Shown: in pieces, positions 34,172-44,636 of the stretch | Numbering within the stretch: position 1 is the first letter of the stretch | Layout: each line of letters starts with the position of its first letter | DNA from: Cymbomonas tetramitiformis | Taxonomy: Eukaryota > Chlorophyta > Pyramimonadophyceae > Pyramimonadales > Pyramimonadaceae | Direction: 5' to 3' | DNA length: 64,000 nucleotides | Assembly (NCBI GenBank): GCA_001247695.2 | Contig: LGRX02035295.1 | Coordinates: forward strand, 38,599-102,598 | Notes under the pieces: generated by a model | Database searches by the model: none | What the model saw: only the letters and a program-made list of their open reading frames with translations | Told to the model about the DNA's origin: nothing | Made by a program: the position numbers and the translations under genes

Positions 34172-34335
34172 GAGATAGGCTCTGGGGCCCTGCCCCCCAG
34201 ACCCCCCCACCTCATTTTCTTGATGACCTGAATTACATTATTAACGCCGTGTGAAGTCATATGCTGGTCATTTATGCATGAACCAGCAATGAAGGTGGGG
34301 GTGGGGGCTACTGCTGGGGGCCTCAGACCCCCTCC
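34172..34335. repeat. GGGCCCTGCCCCCCAG / GGGGGCCTCAGACCCCC blocks
   Basis: Two GC-rich snap-back blocks (CTCTGGGGCCCTGCCCCCCA and GCTGGGGGCCTCAGACCCCC) near CACCTCATTTTCTTGATG / CCTTCATTATTCACTGACGA, which look like related ends. Confidence 0.4.
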
Positions 34336-34439
34336 CCTTCATTATTCACTGACGACCCAAGCAAATATATCAAAATTTAATTATTACCGCACTGTGAAGT
34401 CATACCTATCATTCATGGATGACCTTTATATTTATATTT

Positions 34440-35430
34440 AATTTTATTTATACTGTCGTGTCGTGTCGTGTCATGTCGTGTCGTGTCGATGTCGTGTCGT
34501 GTCGTGTGTACAGTGACACACTGAGTCGTGTGTCACAGCTCACTGTGTCGTGTGTCACAGCTCTACTCTGTGTCGTGTACAGCGTACAGTGTACAGCCTA
34601 CGATTCTGGCTTCATTTTTCGCACTGTTAAGGGAATTCGTGAGTTTCGACAATGACACAGTGTTAAAGAGCGACTGAATTTTCGAATCCGTTCACACATT
34701 TTCAGATTTGAAGAATGAAGACGTAAAAACTGAGACAAAATCGTGTACAGCGTACAGTGTCACAGTGTCTGGCTTCATTTTTCGCACTGTTAAGGGGAAT
34801 TCGTGAATTTCGACAATGACACAGTGTTAAGAGCGACTGAATTATATATTTCCCGATTTTTCAAAAGAGGGGGATCTTCGATTCCATCTCCGATTTTTTC
34901 CCCAATATTTAATTTTATTTATACTGTCGTGTCGTGTCGTGTCATGTCGTGTCGTGTCGTGTCGTGTCGTGTCGTGTCGTGTCGTGTCATGTCGTGTCGT
35001 GTCGTGTCGTGTCGTGTCGTGTGTACAGTGACACACTGAGTCGTGTGTCACAGCTCACTGTGTCGTGTGTCACAGCTCTACTCTGTGTCGTGTACAGCGT
35101 ACAGTGTACAGCCTACGATTCTGGCTTCATTTTTTCGCACTGTTAAGGGGAATTCGTGAGTTTCGACAATGACACAGTGTTAAGAGCGACTGAATTTTCT
35201 GAATCCGTTCACGCATTTCTCAGATTTGAAGAATGAAGACGTAAAAAAAACTGAGACAAAAATCGTGTACGGCGTACCGTGTCACAGTGTCTGGCTTCAT
35301 TTTTTCGCACTGTTAAGGGGAATTCGTGAATTTCGACAATGACACAGTGTTAAGAGCGACTGAATTATATTTCCCGATTTTTCAAAAGAGGGGGATCTTC
35401 GATTCCATCTCCGATTTTTTCCCCAATACT
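34440..35430. repeat. (TCGTG)n microsatellite plus satellite-like units, copies 2 and 3
   Basis: TCGTG pentamers at 34453-34507 and 34924-35020 each precede a roughly 345-bp unit (34566-34912 and 35083-35427), giving a period of about 517 bp. The pentamer reads as Val-Val-Ser-Cys strings in translation, which I take as non-coding. Confidence 0.85.
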
Positions 35431-35624
35431 GGTACTTTTATGGCTTTTAGTAAATGTTTGATTTATTTTCTTTTATATTTTTTCTTGGCTTTTTGATTTG
35501 AATATGTGTCTACACACTGTGCACTGTCATATTCCGCTTGTATGACGTATCACTAAATAAAATCAGATATAGAAAATCCTGAATTCGCCCACGAACTGCT
35601 AAATTTAGGGGATTATAATCATTA

Positions 35625-35800
35625 AATTGTGCTTATATAAGCGTGTTTATGCTTATATCGACGCTTATATAAGCGTCAACGCTTATATTATATCGACGCT
35701 TATATAAGCGTCGATATTACCATTATATCACCTCGACCCACGGTTATATAAGCGTTGACGCTTATATCTCAAGAATCGATATAACTGTCCACCCCTGGTA
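35625..35800. repeat. GACGCTTATATAAGCGTC palindrome array
   Basis: Repeated perfect palindromes CGCTTATATAAGCG at about 35631, 35671, 35697 and 35740, with spacers such as ATTATATCGACG. Each could extrude as a cruciform and each contains a TATATAA core. Confidence 0.8.
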
Positions 35801-36320
35801 GATACCTTCACGAATAGAGCAGAGGTTATCAAGGGGAATAGAAACAAACAATTGGTTATTTCTCTTCCCCTTGGAGGTTATGGCAGCTTTGAAACGAAGT
35901 CTTGCGCATTAGGTCACTGGGGTTTTTGCGCAGGATTGCTTCCTTCCCCCCACCTCCTCCTCCTCCCCCTCCATCCTTTTTTGGGCGGTGGGTGTAATTC
36001 AATTCACACATTAGGTCGGTGCCGTGTTGCACATCAGGCATTGACGAGATAGCCACTCGCCTGTTGTGTGTGTGATTCTGAACATGCCAAGATAAAGCCA
36101 CAAACTGACTCTGTGAGGTATCAGTATCAAGTTGGCCGCCAACTTGCAAACATTAAGCCTAAGTGCAGAGCCTCCGGGGTTGCGTCCACCTCCTCCTTTG
36201 TAAGTTCTGTTTGGCCACTCGATCTTGAGTTCTTGACTGGCTTGCACCTCTCCGCCCTCGGCCACTCTGGTGGAGACGCGAGGCTGATGACGATCAGCGC
36301 ATGCTGCAGGCATACAGTGC
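35801..36320. other. No recognisable gene; possible 5' region of the membrane-protein gene
   Basis: Includes a C-rich CCCACCTCCTCCTCCTCCCC tract at 35950-35985. Only short ORFs. Confidence 0.4.
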
Positions 36321-36323
36321 GCT

Positions 36324-37436
36324 GTGTGGAATGTAGCACGGCCACTGCTGGAGGGTGAGGTACGGTCAGATATGCAAGATGGCAGGCCCGACGAAGGAGT
36401 TGCAGGGTCTGCAAGTCTCATGTACTTGGAATATTTACGTCTGTGGTATTCGGATAGGCATAATATGAGGAACTCGCTTTCGCTTTACTTTCCTTGCTTT
36501 TTCGTGATCTTTTGGGCTTTCCAAGTGCTATGCGGTGCGCAAAACGTTATTAAGCTGAGCGAAGGCGAACCTTTGATTAATGTTCCGTATTGTTGGTTTC
36601 TGGGGTTAAACGCAACTTACTCTGCAATGCAGCTCGCTCTTACTGTTTTTACGCCGAAAGTGCGCGTAGCCGCTGGTGATTGGCAGAACCTGGTTATGGA
36701 GTGTTTAGCATTTGTGTGTATACCTTGGGCGCATCTTTCAAACTCGGCTCTTGCAGGGCGCTTCAGCGAAGCGTACTCTCTTGAATGGTATCCTTTCAGT
36801 GGTATGCATGGTACCATTCTCGACTCCTTTCTCATTTTGAAGGACTTAAAATTTTTATATGCCATGGCATTACTCGTCTTGGACCCAATTAAGTGTTTCC
36901 CAGCACCGAGGCGACATAGGCGTGTCATACTTTCCCTCAGAGTGCTGACGTACTGCACCCCCTTTCTTTATTCAACTTTCCCACCGAAAACAAAGCTTGT
37001 ACGTGGTGTTGCAAAGGGGATGTCCTTTTCACTACTTTACCATTTTGTCTTTATACCGGTTGATCTGAACGTGCTAAGACGCCTAGACCCGAAGCCAGAA
37101 ACTAACGCTGTCAGGTCGACTGCTGGGGAGTTGAGCGATGTAGCTCGTTATGAAAACGTGGCTGCACTCATTTACGGCTCATTTTATGGCGTGCTAATCT
37201 TAGGTTCTCACTCCTTTCATAAGAATATTGAGGAAGGCACAGAGAAAGGTATCGTGTTCTTTGATGCGCTGAACAGTATATACGCAGCTGCTATAAACGA
37301 CGCGAAGGCCGTATTGGAACCTTATTTTCCAGTCATCCTCTACACGACCCTGGCAGTTCTGGTCGATGAAGTGCAAAGGCGACGGGAAACGCACTATTTC
37401 GCGGAGCAGGCGGCACAGCCTCTGAATGTTGATTGA
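36324..37436 (+). CDS. Polytopic membrane protein, unknown family
   Basis: Single open frame of 370 codons. The start is uncertain: ATG at 36324, or ATG at 36420 (MYLEYLRLWYSDRHNMRNSL), which I find more natural because hydrophobic segments follow closely. About seven or eight hydrophobic stretches are visible (YFPCFFVIFWAFQVLC; PYCWFLGLNATYSAMQLAL; ECLAFVCIPWAHL; FLYAMALLVL; VLTYCTPFLYSTF; FSLLYHFVFIPV; ALIYGSFYGVLIL; YFPVILYTTLAVLV) with short charged loops. This is a typical integral membrane protein of the plasma or an internal membrane. No signature motif is recognised. It lacks introns, unlike the other genes here. Mobile elements lie on both sides. Confidence 0.6.
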   Translation: MWNVARPLLEGEVRSDMQDGRPDEGVAGSASLMYLEYLRLWYSDRHNMRNSLSLYFPCFFVIFWAFQVLCGAQNVIKLSEGEPLINVPYCWFLGLNATYSAMQLALTVFTPKVRVAAGDWQNLVMECLAFVCIPWAHLSNSALAGRFSEAYSLEWYPFSGMHGTILDSFLILKDLKFLYAMALLVLDPIKCFPAPRRHRRVILSLRVLTYCTPFLYSTFPPKTKLVRGVAKGMSFSLLYHFVFIPVDLNVLRRLDPKPETNAVRSTAGELSDVARYENVAALIYGSFYGVLILGSHSFHKNIEEGTEKGIVFFDALNSIYAAAINDAKAVLEPYFPVILYTTLAVLVDEVQRRRETHYFAEQAAQPLNVD

Positions 37437-37439
37437 AAG

Positions 37440-39690
37440 TGTCTGCAACAGACGCCGCACTCGAGACTATTACTGAGTCTCAGATGTCCAATTCGCAATA
37501 AAAGCCGTCACTGATGTCACAGAATTGAAATCAGATAATTTTATCTGGCCTCAGCCTCTCAATTGTGAAGATGAAGCACTGAAGAGCTCGATAGCCGAAC
37601 CCAAAAGGTTTTCACAACCTTGTAGTTGAATTTTTATCCTAGTTCGTTTGTATTCACAAGATTTGCTACATACAAAGTAGACTTCTACAGCATGTCATGC
37701 AATTTGGCACAAGGATGCTTGAGCCCTGGAAGCTATGCCAGGAGCAGGTGTGCGGGAAAATTTGTCGCCATGGAACAAAATGTCCATAATAGGGAGATAG
37801 GGACAATTTGTCGCCAGGCAAAGGGAAGTTTTTACCGTCTCCTTTTCGTGGCCATAGAGGGGGGTTGTTATAATTTGAGTGATTTTGGAAAATGGGGTCA
37901 TTTCGTGTGGGCGATGTTTTTGAAAATGGCCCATGGCGACCAATTTTCTTGTTGGATAGAATACGACGTGGAAATTTTGATCCCAAGCAGAGATTAATGC
38001 ATGCGGGATAAAAGCGATACTATGTAGCACAACACAAGTGAAAACGGGAAGGTGCCCCAATAAAGTATACTATGACTTCCTGCAATCGCCACAGTTAGCC
38101 AGGCCGTGTTGACTGTGATCTCAAGCCGGGAACTAAGATCCGCTGACCGCGGCCTCGTATGACGCTGAAAATAAAAATATTGCAGAGGCAAATCAATCTC
38201 ATCCCAAGTTTTCCTTGGCGCCCGAATATCGGTGAGTCGCGAAGAATGTGCAGGTGCACATCAACCGCAACGGTGAGCGTGGCATCCGCGCTACGGAGAA
38301 TGAGCTAGCGGTCAGCGCCAGGATGTACCTACTGCTCCGACCGCAAGAGAATTGTTTTCATCGCGAGATGTGCGTGGCAAAAAAACTTGTGTCCGCTGCG
38401 AAGCTGTAGGAACACGAACTGATGAAAGTTGAAAAGGCTTTAGAGCCAAAATGATCTCACGATCTCACCCGACCAGATTAGAAGTATTATCAAACATGTG
38501 CCCGGCAATACGCGTTCCGCTCAGTGGCCAGCTTAATATCACTAGTCCTGCTATTGAGCCGTCTAATTGGGCGTTCCTCGTTCGGCTGTTGCGCACTTTT
38601 TAGACGCCTACGATCTTGTCGTAAGTCGCGTCGGACCCAATACTGTGCCCATCGCCCCTCCGCTCGAGAGTCGTATCTCGTACGCGCATGTCGTATCTTG
38701 TATGATCAATCCGAGCGTTGCTGACGCTTGTGAGATTGACACATCTGTATTTGTTTCACATCGACCGTGTTTTGCTCTCATTCTGCACCACAACTCCTTG
38801 CATACAGCCACGCGCAGGTATACGTCTCACCGGGCGGAAACTAGAATGTTGCTATGCAAACCGTAGCAGAACCTGTGCGTATGCAAGCTCGATTAGCTCC
38901 GGACTTAGCAGTGTTCACTTTACAGTATAACGTCTTCATGTTTATGTGTATATTTATACCAACAAGACGTGACTGGCACTGTTAACCCTCTGGAAATTAT
39001 TTATTATACTTATGCCATCCATACGCGCTGGTATATATCGCGGCACACTTTTTAGCATCTTGTCTGTGGCACTCATCGCCTGTATATTTATAATGTCTGA
39101 TTGGGTTCCGCATAAACAACGTGCACCCAAGCGGCGTTACGATGATTTACATCAGGGAGGAAGAAGAAATGGAACTCAATATAGTCAGGTATAAGACTTT
39201 TCGACGACTGTTCTTATTATACCGTGTTGGGATGCCCATCATACATGTACCATTTATGTCACGCTGTATAATTCTATTTCGTGATTTGCTGAAGCCCTAT
39301 CCAGCGAGGGCGCATCTCTATAATTATACAAAAACACCTCGTATCTTGTATGGTAATCGTATATTCAAATTATAGGCTAGTCGAGCTCAAAATCTCCACT
39401 CGGCTAAGGTGACACATGGCAGTAGGCCAGTGACACAGATACGTCAGGGATCCGCGCCAAAGCGTCCGGTAAATTGGTTTCACTTGACAACGACAAACGC
39501 GCCGGTCAGGTCATATCATTGCCACGTCGACAGCATGCACCGCCGGTCACTGCAAGCTCAGAGGAGCGGAAATATTTTGCCAAACATATTTTTTGATATC
39601 CTAAATCTGTTTTGGAGGGCTTAGACACCGGAGAATGGCTGAACAAGGCTACAATCGGACAATTGCAATATCTTTATGTCAGGAAAGATT
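37440..39690. other. No recognisable gene
   Basis: Only short ORFs on both strands, none with recognisable motifs. Composition is even, and I saw no terminal repeats. Confidence 0.45.
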
Positions 39691-39697
39691 ACCAGTA

Positions 39698-39933
39698 TGC
39701 TGGACTTTAGGTTCAGGGTTATTATTATGGGCTCTGATAGCCCCTAGCCTGACCCGTCTCTGATCGGAACCGTGACTCCGCTAGTAGCTAGGATGACAGT
39801 ACAGTAGTACTGTACTGTCAGTCATCACTTCGTACTATCCGGGTTTCCGAGATGCATGATAAAAGCACTCGGCCGGACTGATTATGAGAGCTTAGCCAGT
39901 TTGTTTTACCCGAGCGGAACACCTGTTCTCGCA
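39698..39933 (+). repeat. 5' LTR of Gag-only element 2
   Basis: 236 bp, TG...CA ends, matching the right LTR almost perfectly. Confidence 0.9.
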
Positions 39934-39972
39934 GGTTATGGGCCCACCACGCTTCCACTGCGCAACCTCTGC
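39934..39972 (+). promoter_or_regulatory. Primer-binding site for a half initiator tRNA-Met
   Basis: Directly after the LTR comes GGTTATGGGCCCACCACGCT followed by TCCACTGCGCAACCTCTG. From memory, this is nearly the reverse complement of the 5' half of plant-type initiator tRNA-Met, from the anticodon loop outward. Use of the 5' half-tRNA is the copia mode of priming, which places the element near Ty1/copia. Confidence 0.72.
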
Positions 39973-39974
39973 AA

Positions 39975-40505
39975 AAGTACGGCTGCCGCAGTGGACGCCT
40001 CAGACTCTCCCGAAGCCAAATGCGGAGTCGATGGCGTAGCCGCATTCAGCGCCCCAACATCATCAAAAATGGTTGCTAGCTTCCGCGCTCTAGCGCGTGT
40101 GCGTGGTCCAATCGGAGTCTCCATGGTAAAAATGACGGCAAGATGGGGTTGCGGGCTAACGGAGCGACAGTAGTAAGCATTACGCAGCGGCCAATCCTGC
40201 AGAAGTCTCAGCGGCAAAAACAACATCAAACAGGTCATGAGCCGATTGGCTAAAAGTGGTTGCGACCCACAATACGCGGAATGCCCTCTCCACCGGCCAG
40301 GTGAAACGTAAAAAGAAGCCATAATAAGCGACGATACTGCTGCCGAAAAATGCGCCATAAACTGATCTCCACTTCAAAAAGAGGCCATACCGCGGAAAGA
40401 CGAACTACTGCCTAAGGGGGCGCCCACCCCATCTCTGTGTCAAAACTTAGCCAAACATGGCAACAGCTAGGCGCTGTGCCATCAGAATTACTAGGGAAGT
40501 GGTGC
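39975..40505 (-). pseudogene. Inverted 5' gag fragment
   Basis: Matches the gag N-terminal region of element 1 (METPIGPRTRARARKLATIF and its leader) but lies antisense to the rest of this element. It ends at GGAAGTGGT, where element 1 would continue into its primer-binding site. Confidence 0.8.
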
Positions 40506-40550
40506 AAGATGCAACAGACATGGGCCGCCCCGCAGAGCGCTGCCCGAGGA
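40503..40550 (-). repeat. Second inverted gag patch at a rearrangement junction
   Basis: The GCAAGATGCAACAGACATGG patch is antisense to gag, and its sense copy lies at about 40697-40746. The two form a snap-back pair. The sense gag sequence starts at 40551 without spacer. Confidence 0.75.
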
Positions 40551-42079
40551 CGCTGTTAAACGGCAATTCATCTCTGCGCTGTCTGGGCCGGCTTACGCCG
40601 CGCTGGTTGACTCGTTTGCTCGAGCTGACCAGCGTGCGGCTGTGAGTCTGCTCACCTTGCAGGCACGGGTCCGTGAGCAGTACCGCTGTGGGCGGCTCTC
40701 GGGCAAGCGCACTGCGGGGCGGCCCATGTCTGTTGCATCTTGCACCACTGACACTGGCCTGGCTTCGGCCATTGATCGGCTCAGTGCTCAGTTGGTCAAG
40801 TTGCAGCGGGATGTGGATTCCCTTAAGAAGGGTGGCTCCAAGCCCCCTGGGAAACACACTCCGCGCAACTTCCACCGACCTGGAGTGCAACCGCTTGCTC
40901 ACTCCGCCTCTTCGGAGGTGGCTTTTGACAAGCGGTCTGGCACCTTTGTCCCAACGTGCAGGCACGAGAAGTGCCGCGCCGTTGGGTCAAAGCATTGGCT
41001 GAGTGAGTGTCCTCACAAGGACACTCACCCGCTGTCCATCTCGGCATCCTACTGCCAAGCCGTCGAGTCTTATGACTCCGACGTGCTTGCCCTTCGTTTT
41101 CAGCGGTACTATGACGCTGGGGATGAGGGGTCCATGGAGCACTTGTGTGCTCTCGTGGGGCAACCTGAAATCTGTGAGCTGTCTGCGCATTCCTTTGCTC
41201 CAGAGCCTACGGCTCTGCAGCAGTTCAAGGATGCTGCTGCCTCTGCTGAGTCTGCACCTGATGAGCACCTTTCCATTGGCCGTGTTGCATTTGCTGAGGT
41301 CAGCGGTCCGCTTGCTGGTGGTGTCGCTGAGCCGACCGCCAGCAAGCGGCTGCTGCCGAAGGCCTCTGCACCCGTGCATGGTAAGCCGATTGACTTGCAT
41401 GAGGTCAGCCGTGCCGCCTTCGTGCCGCCGTCTGCCTCTCTGGCTCTCGGCCCGATGGCTCCTGCTGACAACTCTTTCAAAACATTCAACACTGTCCACC
41501 CTGACTGGTTTGACATTGACCCTGAGCCTGTTGAGGTGTGTGACTCCGATGATGATGGGGAGGGCTCGGACTGCCCTCCTGGTGTCTGCCTGACTGAAAT
41601 TGAGGGGGGTGCACCGCCCGGCGGCATTTCGGCGGTTCGGAGTCCCCAGAGGCTCCAGGCCATTTGGCATCGGGGAATTTGCACTCACTCTTTTCATGGT
41701 GGCTACGTTTCTATTCAGTGCTACGGCGATGCCGACACTCGTGGTCGGCGGTGGTGTCAGGGGCCTGGTTGAGCCCGGAGCCACCTACGGCTACGGTGCG
41801 GTTCATCCCGGTGGTGCATTACTGGATTCCCTTTACCCGCCTGTGATTACTACTGGTTCGTCATTGCCGCCGCGGGATATGGCGCAATTCTTTTCTCAAT
41901 CGACCTCAGCGGCTTTGCATTCTGATGGTTTTGCCGCTCCACTTTGGGATCCGCCTGACCCACTTGGGTCTGGTGGTGTCGGTACTTACAGGTTTTCGTC
42001 TCAACTTACTTCGGATGTTTTCCTGCCTTGGAATCCGTCTGCTGAACTCGGCTCTGCCGACCAGCTTTGCAGTGGCTAG
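40551..42079 (+). pseudogene. gag: gag, 5'-truncated and frameshifted
   Basis: Sense remainder of gag from the capsid-like FISALSGPAYAALVDSFARA onward, with the CCHC-like knuckle conserved. About 13 bases (GCCGGCGGCTGCG in element 1) are missing near 41620, which shifts the frame between the acidic region and the hydrophobic C-terminal third. It cannot make full-length Gag. Confidence 0.82.
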
Positions 42080-42262
42080 AGTCTGCTTATTTCAAATCCT
42101 GGTGGTGTGATTAGCCTTAGCCGCAGTGGTGGGTTGTGCCGGGACAAGTCCCCGGGCACCCAGCTTGAAGTATATCTGTTTCCAGTAAAGTGCTGTTTGT
42201 TATCTGTTTAGTTAGCTCCGCTTGCCTAGCCCTATTGGCCGCAGTCACAGCTCCGGGTGGTG

Positions 42263-42498
42263 TGCTGGACTTTAGGTTCAGGGTTATTATTATGGGCTCT
42301 GATAGCCCCTAGCCTGACCCGTCTCTGATCGGAACCGTGACTCCGCTAGTAGCTAGGATGACAGTACAGTAGTACTGTACTGTCAGTCATCACTTCGTAC
42401 TATCCGGGTTTCCGAGATGCATGATAAAAGCACTCGGCCGGACTGATTATGAGAGCTTAGCCAGTTTGTTTTACCCGAGCGGAACACCTGTTCTCGCA
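42263..42498 (+). repeat. 3' LTR of Gag-only element 2
   Basis: 236 bp copy of the left LTR, preceded by the purine-rich GGGTGGTG. Confidence 0.9.
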
Positions 42499-42530
42499 CA
42501 GTATTTTAACAGGGTGAGACAAAGCTCTTC

Positions 42531-42655
42531 CAAATAATTACTTCAAGCTAGAACAGTCTCCACTGGGATAAAATCCAGTCTTGTACTTTCAGGGAGCGCC
42601 TCCCAAATATCTGATGGATCTGTCATGTGTCGGCTAGCATCAATCATATTCTGCC
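42531..42655 (-). CDS. Short open stretch downstream of the retroelement ORF
   Basis: On the minus strand an open stretch begins after a TAG that could be an acceptor (GAGTAG then GATTTGTATAGATGGCAG) and reads DLYRWQNMIDASRHMTDPSD to a stop after VETVLA. It may be a last exon of the ORF at 42709-44662, but donor phase does not clearly fit. Confidence 0.25.
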
Positions 42656-42866
42656 ATCTATACAAATCCTACTCAGGGAATCGGCAAAATAATTTCCCTC
42701 TAGCTTATCTAGTTACCTCTGACTCTTTTCCTCCGAGGAGCCAACTCAGCTTCATCATCACTGTCGAAGTTTCCAGACTTGTCAGGTTGACCCTTCAGCT
42801 TAGATTTGGTCTCCACACCTCGAGCTCGAGCACAACCAGAGACGGCACCAGACTTCTGCTCGAAGA

Positions 42867-43865
42867 TACCGTGTCTACTTTATTATTGGTTTTAAAATTA
42901 AATAATTATTTCGCCCCAAAACGACCTTTGTAAAAGAAATAACAAACAATTAATTGATTTGCTCGATTCCCGGTGGTGAAAAAAAAAACAAATTCGATTA
43001 ATTAATTAATTAATCGACAGTCCCGCCGCTAAAAGAACCAACAACAAGGCCGTAATTAATTCGAATGTCGCCGAATGCTGCCAACAACAAACACCAATGA
43101 CAAATTGGCAAAATAATTCCCGACCCGTCAAAATCGCTCTCACTGCACACCACCACACGCCGGCGGACTCGGGACTGTATCAATATCATAATTTAATGGG
43201 GGACTCGGCGGTGTGTATCTTGTGTAAATGCAGCCCTGTCACTTGTAAATGTGGGAAGACGACCCTGGGTGACATGGCCAAGATGCGCCGTTCGTTAGAC
43301 AAGCGTCAACAGGCGTCACTCATGAGCTTCGGTGTGAAGCGCGGTGTCCCTCCCACTGCAGTGAACAACGACCCTGTTGTAACTCGTCCCGATCCCAAGG
43401 TCTCCGTTGAGGACAGACTTCTACTTTTCTTGGAGAAAGTTTTGCGCCACCTCAACAAGAAGCGCGCTGGCCGCCCTAGAAAGTTGGCATTCGTTGATAG
43501 CCGCAATCTCCTTTTGGTCGAATGCAATGTGGAGTTGGGCGAGCGTCTCGCAGCTTCACGCGACTATGACAAAGATCCCCGAAGGTGGCTCAATGACTTT
43601 GAAAGTGGTGGTAAAATCATTTCATGTGTGTCCTTTGCAAATGAATAACCCATCGGCCTTAAAAGTGTAAATAATTAAATATTTCAACAAATGGTCAGTA
43701 TCTAAAAAAAAAAAAAAAAAAAAAAAAAATTGGTAGGCAGGCTCCGCACTAAAAGAACAAAGAAAAAACTTTAAATACTTAATTGTTTTCAGCCAATAAC
43801 AAACTTTTGTCCCAAGTTTATCGCACCCGGATTCAGGAATAAAAATCAATAAAGTAGACACGGTA
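42867..43865. mobile_element. TA-flanked TIR element, about 1 kb, with one ORF
   Basis: The perfect 18-bp inverted ends TACCGTGTCTACTTTATT (42867-42884) and its complement (43848-43865) include a TA at each edge, taken as the target duplication (Tc1/mariner-like target use). The interior is AT-rich with ATTAATTAATTAATTA runs and a 26-base poly(A) at 43704-43729. It lies inside the acidic ORF, and excision restores that frame. Confidence 0.75.
43097..43648 (+). CDS. Unknown Cys-rich, AT-hook-like protein of the TA element
   Basis: 183 codons. An N-terminal cysteine cluster (CILCKCSPVTCKC) may bind zinc. A central stretch is SLDKRQQASLMSFGVKRG. An AT-hook-like KKRAGRPRK core (GRPRK) follows a helical segment (VEDRLLLFLEKVLRHL). 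It is the only sizeable ORF in the element. No DDE transposase motif is recognised, so it may be a DNA-binding accessory protein or a captured fragment. Confidence 0.45.
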   Translation: MTNWQNNSRPVKIALTAHHHTPADSGLYQYHNLMGDSAVCILCKCSPVTCKCGKTTLGDMAKMRRSLDKRQQASLMSFGVKRGVPPTAVNNDPVVTRPDPKVSVEDRLLLFLEKVLRHLNKKRAGRPRKLAFVDSRNLLLVECNVELGERLAASRDYDKDPRRWLNDFESGGKIISCVSFANE

Positions 43866-44636
43866 GGCTGATCCTCCTGCTGAACGGGCGATGACGGAGA
43901 TGTGCCCTTTAGCACCCAGATAAGTTCACCCTTGTCATCCAGGATCAACTTTAATCCCTGTCTCTTCAGCCTCCGAGCTTCAGCCTGTTCCTCCGGATCG
44001 TCAGCTACCAGGTCATCAAACTCGCTGACGTCATCCTCAGTGTCATCAGAGTCATAATCGACAGGCGTGTCATACTCCCATTTCGGACTGGCAGTGTCAG
44101 TGGCATTCTTGATGTCAGTAGCACCCGTGCCATCGTCGTCATCAGAATCTGACAGCTTCTCCTTACTCCAAGCCACAACACTTGCACCCGAATCGTCACT
44201 GTTCGTAGGCGTCGATTTCTTCGGACGACCAGTGTATGGAGTACCACGATACTCGTCAGTCTCAGTCGAATACTTCCAAGAACGAGCATTACTGATCGGT
44301 AATGAGAATGACGCTACTGGCTCTTTCGCTCGAGTGGCGTCTTCCAGATACCAGCCACCACCTCTCTTACGTTCCCAGCGGCGTAGCGCTCCAGAAGACA
44401 TAACAATAATATGTTGCCAGCAAGAGTCGATCTTATGCGCTATATCTCCACAGTACGCAGTAAATGGTTCTGGGGTCCCGTTCGGTACCGCATTTCCATC
44501 GAGCTGCCCCAGTGGTGGATAGAAATACAATCTGCCAATTGCACGGCTTAGATGTACCACTGACCCCTGGCACAACTCCTCCCCTCTTAGCTTGGCAGTA
44601 CCATGATGGGAGAACTCAGCGTCAAGTGTACAGCAA

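Larger units (their letters stand above)
39693..42503 (+). mobile_element. Gag-only LTR retrotransposon 2, internally rearranged
   Basis: 236-bp LTRs at 39698-39933 and 42263-42498 (TGCTGGACTTT to TTCTCGCA) are flanked by the 5-bp duplication CAGTA (39693-39697 and 42499-42503). The interior holds a primer-binding site, an antisense 5' gag fragment, a second antisense patch, and the sense 3' two thirds of gag. It is the same family as element 1 but in the opposite orientation. No pol genes. Confidence 0.9.

Noticed and set aside
34803..35146. ORFs with Val-Val-Ser-Cys repeats
   Set aside because: Translation of the TCGTG microsatellite.
43704..43729. Poly(A) run as the tail of a processed retrocopy or LINE
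   Set aside because: It lies inside a TIR element between its ORF and right end, without a duplication at the tail.
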